NCBI GenBank assembly: GCA_028751875.1
Contig: CM054156.1
Span: 56,134,061 to 56,198,060, forward strand
DNA from: Rapana venosa
Lineage: Eukaryota > Mollusca > Gastropoda > Neogastropoda > Muricidae
Direction: 5' to 3'
DNA length: 64,000 nt
The notes under the pieces were generated by a model. The model saw nothing but the letters and a program-made list of their open reading frames with translations. It was not told the DNA's origin and searched no databases. This document shows positions 15,101 to 28,402 of the stretch, piece by piece. Position numbers and translations under genes: made by a program. How positions within the stretch are numbered: the first letter of the stretch is position 1; every line of letters starts with the position of its first letter.

Positions 15101-15776
15101 CACTGTAATAACTGTAATTCATGTAATTCATGTTTACACTGTAAATTTACTTTAACTTGTAATAAACGCCCAAAACATGTAATACATTTCAATTCACGAA
15201 AACACGTAAACATTTATACCTGAATACACTGTATTTCATTGAAAAAACGTACACTTTGTACTTTTCACTGTAATACATTAATCCGTAATACAGTAAAAAT
15301 GCAAGTAAAACTTTCACTACACGCAAACCTGTAACACTAATACAGAATACCTGTATTTTTCCCGTAATACCCTGTAATCCTTTATACACTTTAATACATT
15401 TTAATTCACTAATACAAATCATTTTAAACACGCAAAAACTTAATACCTTTAATACATTTAAACATTGCAATACCCGTAATACACTTTAAACAAGCGACCA
15501 CGAAACACTGTAATACACTTTTAATACATGTAAACAATGAAAAACCTTAATACATTTTAATACACTTAAACACTGTAATTTCATTGTAATTTAAATGAAA
15601 ACATGTAATCCTGAAAACACTTATACAAATGTACCCCCGTAAAACACGAATCACTTAACTTTTATACACTGTTTTTCACCGTAATCCTAAAACACTTTAA
15701 AAACTTTAAAACATTGTTTTAAGTTGGAAAACTTTCTGTCCCGTCATTTTTAAAAAGCTAATAAACCGTTTTTACT
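12101..15776 (+). repeat. 10-bp satellite with heavy deletion-like noise
   Basis: The satellite is still recognisable (CACTGTAATACAC, CGTAATACAC, ACTGAATACAC), but units have lost bases throughout and homopolymer runs of A, C and T are inflated. 13,200-13,700 is A-rich with little satellite left, and C-runs appear at 13,924-13,938 and 14,862-14,879. The open frames near 13,300-13,700 are low-complexity and lysine- or phenylalanine-rich, and I do not regard them as genes. The decay is consistent with poor consensus over real satellite. Confidence 0.7.
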
Positions 15777-16500
15777 GTGTAATCATTTGGTTTTTTCCCA
15801 TTGGGCTTTCCATTAATTTTTGGAATTCTTGTGTAAGGGATTTTTAAATGGAGGTTTTGTTACTGGAATTCAGGATCTTTAACCCTTTCTTTGATTGGGT
15901 TATTACATGTCCCACAAGCCTGTCCAGACCTACCGGCGTTCCAGTCCTTAAAAAGGGAAAAGCCTTGGGGGTTTTGATTCAGAACCCTTTTGTCATAAAA
16001 ACTTTACCCTTATCTGGGATCCCGATTACGTACCTGTTATAATGAAAGGGGGTTGTTACATGGAATAAGTTCCTGGAACACTAATATGACTGTTCACTGT
16101 CTTTGTGAAAAAAAACCCACGCTTTCTGTTTAACCTGTTTTCCCCTGTAATAAAATTTTTGTGGTCTTCCTGGGTCGTTTTTTCCCTCCATGTTTTTCCA
16201 CCTGACTTCGCAGACCCCAAAGGGATGTCCATTGATATCTGGACATCTCATGTGTCAGTTCTTCCACTTTGCCTGCAGCTCTAGTGTCCGTACATTCCAT
16301 GTGCGAATGATGGTGTTGTTTCTGGCACGAACTTTGCTGCGTTTACATCAGTAGCATATTTTCGACATCTGTCCTGATGAGCAACAGAAGGCGCGGTCCT
16401 TGGTAACCCGGGCGACGACCGATCCGGTATGGAGATTCTGGCTGTCTTTTTCAGGGGTGTATTTTGGGGCAAATAAAACCTGGCGGAGCCCACCCCCTCT
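15777..16500 (-). pseudogene. LINE endonuclease (APE-type) N-terminal part, inverted
   Basis: On the minus strand the order is: a 5' leader reading KTARISIPDRSSPGLPRTAP (about 16,400-16,460) and DRCRKYAT; the EN start TWNVRTL (16,282-16,302); CEVRWKN (16,192-16,212); an HKDS segment near 16,100; the catalytic-type DWNA motif (15,935-15,946); a degraded ERGL..LEF segment (about 15,868-15,895); and a WHSPNGKNQIDY-like end (about 15,777-15,812). This is the order of motifs in the EN of RTE LINEs. The reading frame shifts repeatedly, especially left of 16,190 where base quality looks poor. EN nicks target DNA to prime reverse transcription; this copy cannot encode a working enzyme. Confidence 0.75.
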
Positions 16501-16553
16501 CCAGGTCAGATTTTTTGGTTGGGTTTACTCCCCACATGTGGCAGGTGGTACTG

Positions 16554-17303
16554 GGTTACATGGTTACCAGTAGCAGAGGGAGTCTCTGACCTAACCAGAC
16601 ATAGGGAGTGATCATGATCTTGTGATGATGACTTCGACAGTCTAAGAAATCCACAAGCGGAACAACATCAGGATCAAATTTGACCTCGAGAAGCGAAGGA
16701 CCCAGAGGTATTAGAAATTTTTCAAGCAAGGATAGGTGGAAATTTGCAGCACTCACTGTGATAGACTCAGACATAGATACACTGACGAATAGTTTCAATA
16801 CAGCAGTGACTGAAACAGCAAACGAGCTTCTGGCAAACGCCCGACCAGTCAAAAAACCATGGGTCACACCTAACATCCTACAACTATGCGACAAGCGTAG
16901 AGAGTTGAAGAAAAAGAAAAATGAAACAAAAGAAAGAGCAGAACAATATAGGGCAGTCAACAAAAGAATCAGGAAGTCCATGACGGAGGCAAAAGAGAAA
17001 TGGATCGGTGAACAGTGCCAAGACATTGAAGAGAACAGTAAGAAAAACAATAGCAAGAAGGCATATCAGCTGGTGAAAGACCTGACTAGCACGAAACAGA
17101 GAAAAGGTTTAACAATCCAAGACAAAAATGGGAAGTGTCTCACTGACGACCAGGATATTCTGAACAGATGGACAGATGACTGCTCCGACCTGTATAACTA
17201 TAGAACCGCAGGAGATCCAGAAATCCTTAATGTACCCGACAGCAAAGACACAGACAGTCACCCTATCCTCCGAGAAGAAGTGAAACAGCAGTCAGATCGC
17301 TAA
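16554..17303 (+). pseudogene. LINE endonuclease C-terminus and EN-RT linker
   Basis: The plus-strand part opens with a GYMVTSSRG segment and then PDIGSDHDLVMMT (16,595-16,633). Its SDH (16,607-16,615) is the conserved final motif of APE-type endonucleases. One frame then stays open from 16,680 to 17,303 and gives the family linker: KFAALTVIDSDIDTL, KKPWVTPNILQLCDKRRELK, a basic alpha-helical stretch, KAYQLVKDLTS, LNRWTDDCSDLYNY and PILREEV. The frame breaks at 17,303 in a run of eight A, where a one-base slip restores the next segment. No start codon is implied, because this is the interior of a polyprotein-like ORF. Confidence 0.88.
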
Positions 17304-18092
17304 AAAAAAGGGGAAGTCAGCAGGGGATGACAACATTCCAGCTGAGTTGGTCCAAGCTGGAGGGGAAGCCATGATCAGCGCCCTACTAAGAATCTGCAAC
17401 AAGATCTGGCAGACAGGAAAATGGCCAACACCATGGACGCAGTCACTCATCATCACCCTCCCCAAGAAAGGAAATCTACAACAATTACCGCACAATCAGC
17501 CTCATATGTCACCCAAGCAAGGTCATGCTGCAGATAATATTGAATAGACTGAAGCCACAAGCAGAGACCATCATTGCTGAGGAACAAGTAGGTTTCAGAG
17601 CAGGGCGCAGCACAACAGAACAGATATTCAACCTCAGAATACTATGTGAGCGGTACCTTCAACATCAACAAGACCTTTACCACGTATTTATTGATTTTAA
17701 GAAGGCATTTGACAGGGTGTGGCATGCAGCTTTGTGGGCAACCATGAATTTGTACAGCATCAATGCAAACCTGATCAGAGTCATCAAACAGCTGTACAGC
17801 GAGGCCACCAGTGCAGTGTACTACAACAACAACATTGGAGAATGGTTTCGAACAACAGTTGGAGTAAGGCAGGGCTGTCTACTCTCACACCACTCTTTTC
17901 AACATCTTCCTTGAGAGAATCATGGCTGATGCACTGGAACATCATGAAGGATCAGTCAGCATCGGTGGCAGAACGATCACAAACCTCCGCTTCGCAGATG
18001 ACATTGATGGAATAGCAGGATCAGAAAAAGAGCTTGCCAGCCTAACAGAACACTTGGATAAGGCCTCCAAAACATACGGCATGGAAATCAGT
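17304..18092 (+). pseudogene. LINE reverse transcriptase, fingers and palm
   Basis: Three overlapping frames together give a collinear RT: NIPAELVQAGGEAMI and WPTPWTQSLIITLPKKGNL (to about 17,490), ILNRLKPQAETIIAEEQ and GFRAGRSTTEQIF, then motif A FIDFKKAFDRVW with catalytic Asp at 17,693-17,695, motif B RTTVGVRQGCLLS (about 17,850-17,888), and SIGGRTITNLRFADDID with the FADD catalytic box at 17,991-18,002. Frame breaks lie near 17,490 and 17,890. Both aspartate motifs are intact. The protein stops being recognisable after YGMEIS at 18,092, where satellite begins, so the RT thumb and C-terminal domain are absent. Expression of an active enzyme is very unlikely. Confidence 0.9.
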
Positions 18093-18520
18093 GTATACAC
18101 TGTACTACATTGTAATACGCTGTAATACATTGTAGTACACTGTAATACATTGTAATGCACTGTAATACGCTGTAATACACTGCAATATACACTGTAATAC
18201 ACTGTAATACAATGCACTGTGCCACAGTACACTACACTGCAATGGACTGTAATAGACTGTAATACATTTTAGTACACTGTTGTACACTGTAATACTGTGT
18301 AATACACTGTCATACACTGTAATACACTGTAATACACTGTAATACACTGTAATACACTGTAATACAATGCACTGTACCACAGTACACTACACTGCAATGC
18401 ACTGTCAGACACTGTAATACACTGTAATACACTGTAATTCACTGTATAACCCTTTAATAGACTGTAATACACTTTAATACATTGTATTGTACTGTTGTAC
18501 ATTACATTGTTAAACAATTT
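18093..18520 (+). repeat. 10-bp satellite, clean stretch
   Basis: Well-preserved TAATACACTG units follow the LINE directly. They include a roughly 40-bp landmark at 18,365-18,404 and the string CACTGTCAGACACTG, then 'TATAACCCTTTAATAGACTG'. The same series of blocks lies just upstream of the truncated LINE tails at 47,716 and 51,492, so this stretch shows the same host repeat without the tail insertion. Confidence 0.92.
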
Positions 18521-21500
18521 ACAACACCGCACTTTCACCGCGTTTACGACTGTAAAACATGTAATACGATGCACTGTACCCGCACACACACAATGCACAG
18601 TAAACATTTTGTACACTGCAATTACTGTAATCACTGCAAAACACGTAATACACTTTTTTTTTCACTGTAAAACATTGAAACCACTGCAATCACTGAATAC
18701 ACTGTAATACATGTAATCACTGTAATACACTGTAATGCACTGTAATCAATGCACGTACCCCCGTACCAATACTCAATGCACTGTAAACACTGTAAATTCA
18801 CTGTACTACATGTTTACTTAAAAAAACTGCAATATACGTATTACACTTATTTCACTGGATTAACTGTAATACACTTAATAACTGCAATACACTGTATACA
18901 ATGCATTGCCCCAAATACACTACACTGCAATGCACTGTAATTTCACTTTTAAAACAAAGTAATACACTGTAATTTACTGTAATCATTTTTGAACATTGTA
19001 AAACACTGCAATAACTTTAATACACTGTAATACAAGTAATCACTGTAATTTACTGAATACATAAATACATTTTAATACACTGCAATAAAATTGTATTTTC
19101 ATGCAATACACTGTAATACACTGCAATAACCTGAAATACACTATAAACACTGTAGTCGTAAAACCCAAAACAGACCCTTTCTGCAGTGCACCCACAGAAT
19201 ACATCAATTTTGTACCGCGTAAACTTCACTGTACTCCAGTACACTACATGTAATACACTGATGAACTAAAATACACTGCACTTACTGTTGTCATTCATTT
19301 TTTAAACACTTTAAACACCGCACTACGCCGCGTTTACTAACTGTAAACATGAATACAAACACGTCCTCAGTAATACACTGCAATGCATGTAATACATTGT
19401 AATAAACTGCTAAAACTATAATACACTGCAAACACGTAATACACTGTAATATACGGTAACATTGTATTCATGCAAAAACTGAATACACTGTAATACCTGA
19501 ATACACTATAATACACTGTAATACGCTGGAATACAAAGCACTGTACCACAGTACATACACTGCAAGCATTGTAATACATTGAAAACCAATCACGTAATAA
19601 ACGCAAACACTGTAATACACTGAAAAACATTGTAATACACCCCAATACAATGTATTCCCCTGTTTTTTCCCAGTAATCAAGTAAAACCTGTAATACACTG
19701 TAATCACTGTAATACATTGTAATAACTGCAAAAACACTGCAATACTTGTAATACCTTTCAATACATGTAATTTCACTGTAATCCTGAATACTTGTAATAT
19801 ACGCAAACCCTGCAAAAACACTGAAATACACGAAAAACATATTAATACACTGTAAAACACGCAATACACTGTAAATACCTGTAAAACCTCTGCACTCTAC
19901 CACAGTACCACATGCAAAGCACTGTAATACACTGTAACATGTAGTCACTGTAATTCACTTTTAAAACACTGTAATACCCTTTAATTACGTAATACATTGT
20001 AAATACTGCAATACAATGAATAACTGCAATAACTGTATAACTGTAATCACTGTAATACATGTACAAAATGATTTTCACTGTATTAATGTATTTCTCTGTA
20101 TTGACTGTAATACATGCACTTGATGCGTGCACTCACTTCATGTAAATACTCCACTTACGGTAAAATCACGTACTCCCGTCACTACATTGTAAAAACATGC
20201 CCTAAAAATTTAAAACACGCAATGTATGTTGTACATAACATTTAAAAAAATTTTCAAAACAGCACTCTGGGCCCCCCAGACACTACACTGTAACAATGCA
20301 CTGTACCACAGTCCCCACCGCAAAGCACGTAATACAAATGTAAAACACTGTAAAACACTGTAATTCACGTAAACACGTAATAAACCGCAATAACTTTGAA
20401 ATTGTTAAAACTGCAATACACTGTAATAACTGCAATACCTGTAATCACTAAAACATTGGGATCACTCAATACACGTATTTAAATGTTATAACTTTAACAC
20501 ATTGGACTCACGTAATACATGTAATGCTCTGTAAACCGAAAATGCACTATACCACTTTTTCTAACTGCAACACTGTATACACGTAATACATGGGAAAACC
20601 TATATTTCGCTGTAGTGCGTTATAAAAGCTGTACTAACTTTAATACATTTTTAAAACCTCCCAAAAACTGAAACATTGTTAAAACTGAACAAACTGAATA
20701 ATTTAAACATTAAAACTTTCAATACACTATAATTTCACTGTAAAAATGTAGTACCCGTAATTCACTGTAATACCTTTTATTACAATGTAAAAAAAACACG
20801 AATAAACCCAAAGAAAAAAAAAACGAAAACAAAGACCAAAACTGACAAAGAATTAAAAAAACACTAAACATAAAAAAAAAAGTAAACATTAAATTTTAAA
20901 AATACAAAAACAAAAAAACAAACCAACCCGTAAACACTGTAAACACTGTAAAACCTTAATACACTGAAAAATGAAAAAATTTCCTGTACCACAGCTTTTC
21001 ACTGCAATTTTTTTAAATGTAATACATGTAATACACTGAAATTTACTGTAATACACTGAAAACATGTAAAACACGTAATAACAGGAATTCATTGTAATAC
21101 ACTGCAATAACATTTATTTTAACTTAATTAAATGAATACACTGTAATCACTGTAAATTATTAACAAAACCTGTAAAAACTGTAATACAAGTAACAATTCC
21201 AGTACCCAGTACACTACACTGGGTTTAAAAATTTTTAATACACGGGCAAAAAAACCTGTAAAAACACTTTAATTTCCTGTAAACATGTAACCACTGAATA
21301 CACGCATTCTGTATAACCGAATACACTGATTCATTAATAACTGTAACATACTTCATTAAAAACCTTAATACAAAAGAATATTGTAATACACTGAATACGC
21401 TGTAATCCTGTATACATGTAATTTCAAAAAACGTTAAAAACCGAATACCTTAATGCAAAGCACTGTAAAAATAATACACTGCAAAACCGTAAAACATTAT

Positions 21501-24500
21501 CACAGAAATACATTGTAAAAACATTTCAAACATTTTATTAAAAGTATACACTTATCACGTAATACACTGTAATACCTGTTAAACACTATAATCACTGAAA
21601 ATTAAACAAGTAATAACTGATCACTGAAAACCTGTAAAAACTGAATACACTGTATTACACAAAAAAACATTTTTAAAATTTTAAAAACTGTAACGGTTAA
21701 ACTTTTTTTAAATTTTTTAAAATTCCTGACCCAGTCCATCCGGAATGACTGTAAAAACCAAATTTAATACAAAAATACATTTTAATACATTCCCAATACA
21801 CTTTATTAAAATGGGATACACAATTCACTGTAACACTGTAAAACAGAAAACCTTTTCACGATAAATCATTTCTTTTTAAAAACAGTAAAACACAAGAACC
21901 ACTGAAATTTAAAAATTTAATACACTTAATATTTTTTATTTTTCACAAACCATTGTAAATATAACTTTAATAACTGAAAACAGGTTAAAATGTAATTAAC
22001 TTAATAAATGATTACCCCTCAATAACTGATGCCTGTAAAAAACTGAAATAAAAATGAATACAAAAACAATACTTAATACATTTAAAAACACAATACATGT
22101 AATTTGGAAAACACGAATACTGTAATTTTTTTCACTGAAAAATGTAAAACATGAATTCCCCTACAGGTAATTAACCCGAATCACTTTTTATACGTAATAC
22201 TTTTAAAATTGTAATTCACTGTTCACTTTAATAACCCAAAATAAGCCTTTAAAACATATTAAAATAATCATGTAAAACACTGCCAAAAACCGGAATAACT
22301 GTAATTAAATTTAAACAGTAATTTCACTGCAAATTTACTGTATACAATTAATACCTGAAAAAACTGTAAAACATTTAATTACACTGTAAACAATTATAAT
22401 GAAATCCTGTTTAAACATGTAATCATTTTAATCACTTAATACACTTATACATTTTTTCCCTGTAATAATTTTAATACTGCATACAATGTTACATTTTAAT
22501 AACACTGAAAATACACTGCCAATTTTATGTAATACCTTACCCTAAAACCCCTGTAATAACACCCCGAATTTCCAAGCATAACTTACACTGTAAACATTTA
22601 AAAAACTTTTTAAAACACGGCCTTTTCCTTAAAATTAAAAACTTGGAAACCAAGGCCGACCCAGTAACTACACGAAAAATGTAAAAACACTGTAAATACA
22701 CATAACTGTAAATTTACTTAATACACGTAATAAATTTTTATAAAATTAATAAAAATTGTAAAAACTGCAATACAATGTAAAACATGCAATACACTGTATA
22801 CACTGTAATCATTTTAAAAAACTGAATACACTGCTACACTGAAAAAAAAACTGTAAAAACTTTAATTACGTAAACACTGCAAAAATGTTTCAGTCCTCAC
22901 CTTCCAGTAATACATCCCAAAAACCGTTTCCGAATACACTTTTTACGTAAAAATTTTAAACATTGTAATCACTTTAAAAAAAACTTTTTAAATAACTGCA
23001 AATACTGTTTTACATAAAAATGTTTTAAAAACTTATGAACCGAAAATCTTCCGATTTACACTTTTTAAACCCGTATTCACTGTAATCAAGGGACTGTACA
23101 AATACCCACACCGAAAAACATTTTGAAAACCCCCTGTAATAAAACAGGGAATACACTGTTTAAAAAAATTCCATTTTTTAATTTCATTTGGGGAAAAATT
23201 TACAACCCACCCTTGGGATACATAACATTAATAAATGCCCTTTTCCCCCGTAAAACACTGCAAAAAACTGTATACACGTAATACCTTTTAATTAAAATGT
23301 AAACATGAATACACTGTTTTAAACTGAATACAAATTTATACTTTTAAAAAAATGCAATCACTGTAAATTCACGAATTCTGAATCACCTGTAATACTTTTT
23401 CACTGAATACCTTAATTTACACTGTTTTTCACTTTTTTCACTTTATACACGTAAATACACTTTTAAATTTTTAATACATGTATAAAATGCAATACCCCAA
23501 TTTTACACTGCAATCACTGTAATACACTGTTAAAAAAAATTTTAATACACATATTTCGCTTTTAAAAACCTGTAATACCTGTTTTTAAAATTTAATCATT
23601 TTAATACACTCCTTACACTCAATCATTGTAATACATAAAAAAACTGTAAACATTTAACATTTTACTTCCATCACTAAAATTGTAATACAAAGGAAATTTT
23701 AAACTGAATACACTTTATTACTGTTTTAAAAACATTTTACAAAATTAACACAAACCTGTAAACACTTAAACACTGTTACAAAGCCTGTACCAAGTCACTA
23801 CACTGCAAAGCAACAGTAATACCTGAATAAAAGTAATTCACTATTCACTGTAATAACTGAAAATTTTTAATCATTTGAAACCTTTAAAAAAAACTGTTTT
23901 TAAAGAATACACTGCAATACATGAAATTTCACTGTAATTCATGTAAAAAACTGTTTTAAATGTATACAAGAATACATTTCAATGTACCACGTACACTAAC
24001 TCAATCTTTAATCACGAAAAACACTGTAATACACTGTAATTCCTGTAAAAACTGTAAAAAATTGTAAAAAAAAGTAAAACACACAATTTATTGTAATACC
24101 TGCAAAACACGTATTGCACATAATACACTGTAATTACGTAAACCTGTAATACACTGTAAAATAATGTAATACACTGTAATTCGCTGTAATACACTTAAGA
24201 CAATTTTATTACAATTCAAGTTCCACGTACATACACGCCAAAAGACGGAATAAATTTTAAAAAAAATGCAAACCTGTAATACACTTTAATACACTGTAAT
24301 TTAATATAACACACTGCAATTCCTGCATTACAGCAATACACTGTAATACACAACACTTAATAACTTATTTCCTGTAACACACTTTAATACAATGTAAATA
24401 CTGTAAAACCTGCAATACGTGTAATCACTGCAAAACACGTATTTCACTGTTTAAAACTTGTATACACTGTAAAAAAACTGTAACCTTAAAGCCAATGCAC

Positions 24501-25035
24501 TGTACCACAGTCATTTCATGCAATGCACTGTAATACATTGCAATACACAGAAATACTTGTAATACATTCAAACACTTTTTTAAATGTAGTACACAATAAT
24601 TCACTGTAAACATGTAATCCGGGAATACATATAATTCACTGAAAATAATGCACTGTACCCAGCACTAGACACTGCATCGCCTGGAAACACGTAATAACTG
24701 TTTTCCTGTATTCACAAGAATACTTGTAATACACTACAATACACGTATTACGTGTGGGTACACGTAATACACTGTAATCAATGCACTTACCACAGCCTAC
24801 ACTGCAATGGACTGAATCATGTAATACATTGTAAAACAACAAAAATTGAATACATACAAAAACTGTATTAAACTGTGTACCGTAATACACTGAATACCTG
24901 TAATACACTGTAATAAATGCACGTACAAGTACACACACTGCAATGACTGTCATACATTGTAAAACTATGAATATATTGTTAAAATTTACTGAATCACTTT
25001 TTAATCACTGTAAGCCTTTTTAAATTAAAAACATG
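18521..25035 (+). repeat. 10-bp satellite with heavy deletion-like noise
   Basis: The satellite remains readable but units are shortened (CGTAATACAC, CTGAATAC) and A- or T-runs are common, most strongly at about 20,700-24,000. Higher-order landmarks can still be placed at 19,181-19,338 and about 20,105-20,282. The long minus-strand frames, for example around 19,370-19,950, are translations of the repeat. Nothing else is recognised. Confidence 0.75.
19181..19338 (+). repeat. Roughly 180-bp higher-order landmark, noisy copy
   Basis: It starts CTGCAGTGCACCCACAGAAT, contains CTTCACTGTACTCCAGTACA, and ends CACCGCACTACGCCGCGTTT. The total is shorter than in clean copies, in line with the base loss seen across this stretch. 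Confidence 0.65.
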
Positions 25036-28000
25036 GGAATACACTGTAAATACACTGCGCTTTAACTAACCTGTAATATACTGTTATACTTTAATACATT
25101 GTAATAGAACACTGCAAAGAATTACTGTGATACACTTGTAATACTACTTTTATTGATATACACTGTAATACACATGTAATACATGTAATACACTGTTAAA
25201 ATACAGTTTGTAATTCACGCTGTAATACAATTGTAATACATTGTTAATACACTGTAATTGCACTTTAATACATTTTTCCAATCACTGTTATACCACTGTG
25301 AATGCACATGACAAATACACTGCGATTTCATTGTAATACATGCAATATCACTGACAATACGAATTGTTAATACAAATGTTAATACACATTTGTATATACA
25401 CTGCAATACACTGCGATTACACTGATTAGATACACGGTAGAATAAATATTTAATACACTGGTTTAAAACACTGCAATAACACTGTAATACACTGTAATCC
25501 ATTGCACTGTAAACTAAGTAACTACACTTGTCAATGCACTGTAATACAACTGTAAGTACACTGTTGTTTGCGTCACTGTTTAGATTCACTTTAATTCACT
25601 TGGAATACACTTTATATACTGTTAATACATTGTATATACTGCAGATAACAATGTATGTACACTGCATTACACGTGTAATTACACTGTAACTCACTAGTAA
25701 TAGCATCTGTAATCACTGCATTTACACTGTATTACACTGTATTTACTCTCGTAGTGCACTTGTTAATACATTTCTGTCACTGTGATTGCGCAGGTAGTAT
25801 CCTCCACTCTTCTGTAATAGACATCACACTGTACGCCTCAGTAGACACGTTCATCTGCTTCTTCTGTACTATCTACTTTGTAATACACTTGCAACTAAAC
25901 ATGAATTAACTGCACTGTACTGTTGATACATAACATTGATTAAAAGAACTTTACAACACAGCACTCTGCCGCAGTACAGCTGCCCAACTGTAATACAACT
26001 GGTAATACAATGCACTGTACCACAGTACACTACACTGCAAAGCAGTAAAACCACTGTAATACGACTGTAGAATTTCACTGTAATTTCACATTAATACACT
26101 GTAATTCATATGCAATACACTTTGATATACAGATTGTTATAAACTGCAAAGACGCAGATGTTAATTACCACTGCAATACACTGGTAATACATTGGGATTA
26201 CCTTGCATATACACTGTATTACACTGTTATCAAGACATTAACACATATGTACTACACTGTTAATACAATGTAATGCTCTGTAATACACTGTCTATAAAAA
26301 TGCACTATTACACATTACACTATCAGCTGCCAATTCATCTAGTTAATACAACAGTAATATCTGTACTTACACTATTTTCGCTGCTAATTACGCTGTTAAT
26401 ACGCTTGTAAATACGCTTTATTACATTTGTAATATCACTGCGCACAATACACTGCTACATTATACAGACTTGTTAATACGACTGCAACAAACTTGTAATA
26501 CACTTTAATACATTATAATATACTATTGCAATACAACGTATAATACACTGTATTACAATTGTAGATACTCTGTAATTCACTTGTAAGATAGTCTGTTATT
26601 ACAATGTAAAAATGCCACATTTACACTGTAATACTCACTGTTAATACACTTGTATATACACTGATATACTCTGTAATACATTGTAATACTTGCCTGTACC
26701 ACACGTGCCACTACTCTGCAATTCATCTGTAATACATTGTTTAATACACTGAACTACTTTGGTATACTAATGCAATACACTGTAGATACACTGTAAAGAT
26801 ACATGGTAAGTAAAACTGCATAAACTAATTTCTTAATGTAATACACGACAATACACTGTTAATACTCACTGTAATTCACTGTTTTAAAACACTGTAATTT
26901 ACACTATTATACAATGTAATGCATTTGCACTGTACTCATCTGAGTACACTACACTGCAATTCTTCTGTAATACCACTGTAATCACTGTAATACTCACTGT
27001 AATTCACTGTAATTTACAACTGGTAAAACATTGTAAAACACTGTAATACTAGCAGCAATTCATTTTAATACACAATGCAATACACTGTAGAGTGCTCAAC
27101 TTTTATACACTTTGTATATATACGTATTTTACACTGTTTATCCACTGTAATACACTGTAATACGCCACTGTAATAATATGTAATACACTGAATACCGCTG
27201 TGTAATACACTGTTAGTGACAATGTATTACATTTCTACAGTACAACAGTACACTATCACTGCTACTGCACTGTAAAAATTTTAATAACTGCAATTACTAT
27301 CAGTTTATACACGCTCTTTAATACTCTGTAATACTACATAGATTAACCTCGCACTGCTCGCATTACTCCTGCATTTTACACTGCAATTACACTGTATTTA
27401 CATTGTAATTACCAATGTAATACGACTTATCTTCTACTGTATTACACTTCAACTTACAACATGTAATACTCACGGTTATTACTCTAGCAATACAGTGTAA
27501 TACAGACTGCCTATAGACACTGTATTACACGATGTTAGTTACAATTGTAATACACTGTAGAAACACACTGTTATACGCTGGTAATCCATAATGCACTGTA
27601 CCAACAGCTACAATACTAAAGCAATGCTCTGTATACAATGCATCAATATCGACAGAAATAACTCATTGTTATTAACATTTGCCAATAGCACTTTATTAAA
27701 CTGTTGATTTACACTGTAATGTTCATGTTAAATACAACTGTAAGTACACCCTCTGTAATAACACTATAATACACTGTAATTTAATGGCACTGGTTCACAG
27801 TACACTTCTACTGCATCGGCATGGATACACTGTAATACACTGTATAAACTGTATTACACATAGAATAAAATTGTATTACACTATCAATACATTGTTTATT
27901 ACGTGTGATACCACCTGGTCTATACACTGTACATACATCTGCACGGTACCACGAGTATCACTACACTTTGCAAGATGTAGAACTGATATAGCAATGTTTA

Positions 28001-28402
28001 ATACATTGTATTACACACAATATACTTTGTACTACAGTTACTAATATCACTCTGTATTAAAATATGTGATTTTACAGCGTGTAATGACATGTTGATACTA
28101 CTGTAAATACACTGTAATACACTGTTAATACAATGCCCACCTGTACCACAGTACACTGTACACTGCATTGCACTGTCACTAACATTGTATCTAACTATGT
28201 TATAGATATTGTAATTCACTGTTATACACTCTTTAATACACTGTAATGCACTTTAATACAATATTTAAACACTGAAAAAACACATGTAATTGAATGCAAT
28301 ACACTGTAAATACTGTAATACACCTTAATACATTGTAATACACTGCAAAATTACTTTGATAGACACTGTAAACACTGCAATACGACTGCATTACACTGTG
28401 CA
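25036..28402 (+). repeat. Exact duplication, left copy (3,367 bp)
   Basis: This satellite block appears letter-for-letter the same as 41,420-44,786, including scattered one-base insertions that look like noise. The offset is 16,384 bp at both ends. Left of 25,036 the two contexts are still related but differ by many indels. Right of 28,402 the left copy continues as satellite, while the right copy meets a LINE. It contains a 180-bp landmark at about 25,782-25,978 and no gene. Confidence 0.93.

Larger units (their letters stand above)
15777..18092 (+). mobile_element. RTE-clade LINE, 5'-inverted, truncated at 3' end
   Basis: This is a non-LTR retrotransposon carrying an APE-type endonuclease (EN) followed by reverse transcriptase (RT). 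The EN part at about 15,777-16,500 reads on the minus strand. The rest of EN, the linker and the RT read on the plus strand from about 16,554. The inverted part stops close to where the plus part starts in element coordinates (near the NQIDY motif), as expected of twin-primed integration. The plus part ends inside the RT just after YGMEIS, where satellite begins, so the thumb and C-terminal region are missing. RTE elements move by target-primed reverse transcription of their own RNA. Several frame breaks make this copy dead, though some breaks may be sequencing error. It belongs to the same family as the truncated tails at 47.7-59.3 kb. Confidence 0.85.

Noticed and set aside
16556..17056. 166-codon minus-strand frame opposite the LINE linker
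   Set aside because: It is the antisense of the LINE coding frame and has no recognisable features of its own.
25215..28219. Pairs of identical predicted proteins repeated at 41,599-44,603
   Set aside because: They are satellite translations; their identity only reflects the exact duplication of the DNA.
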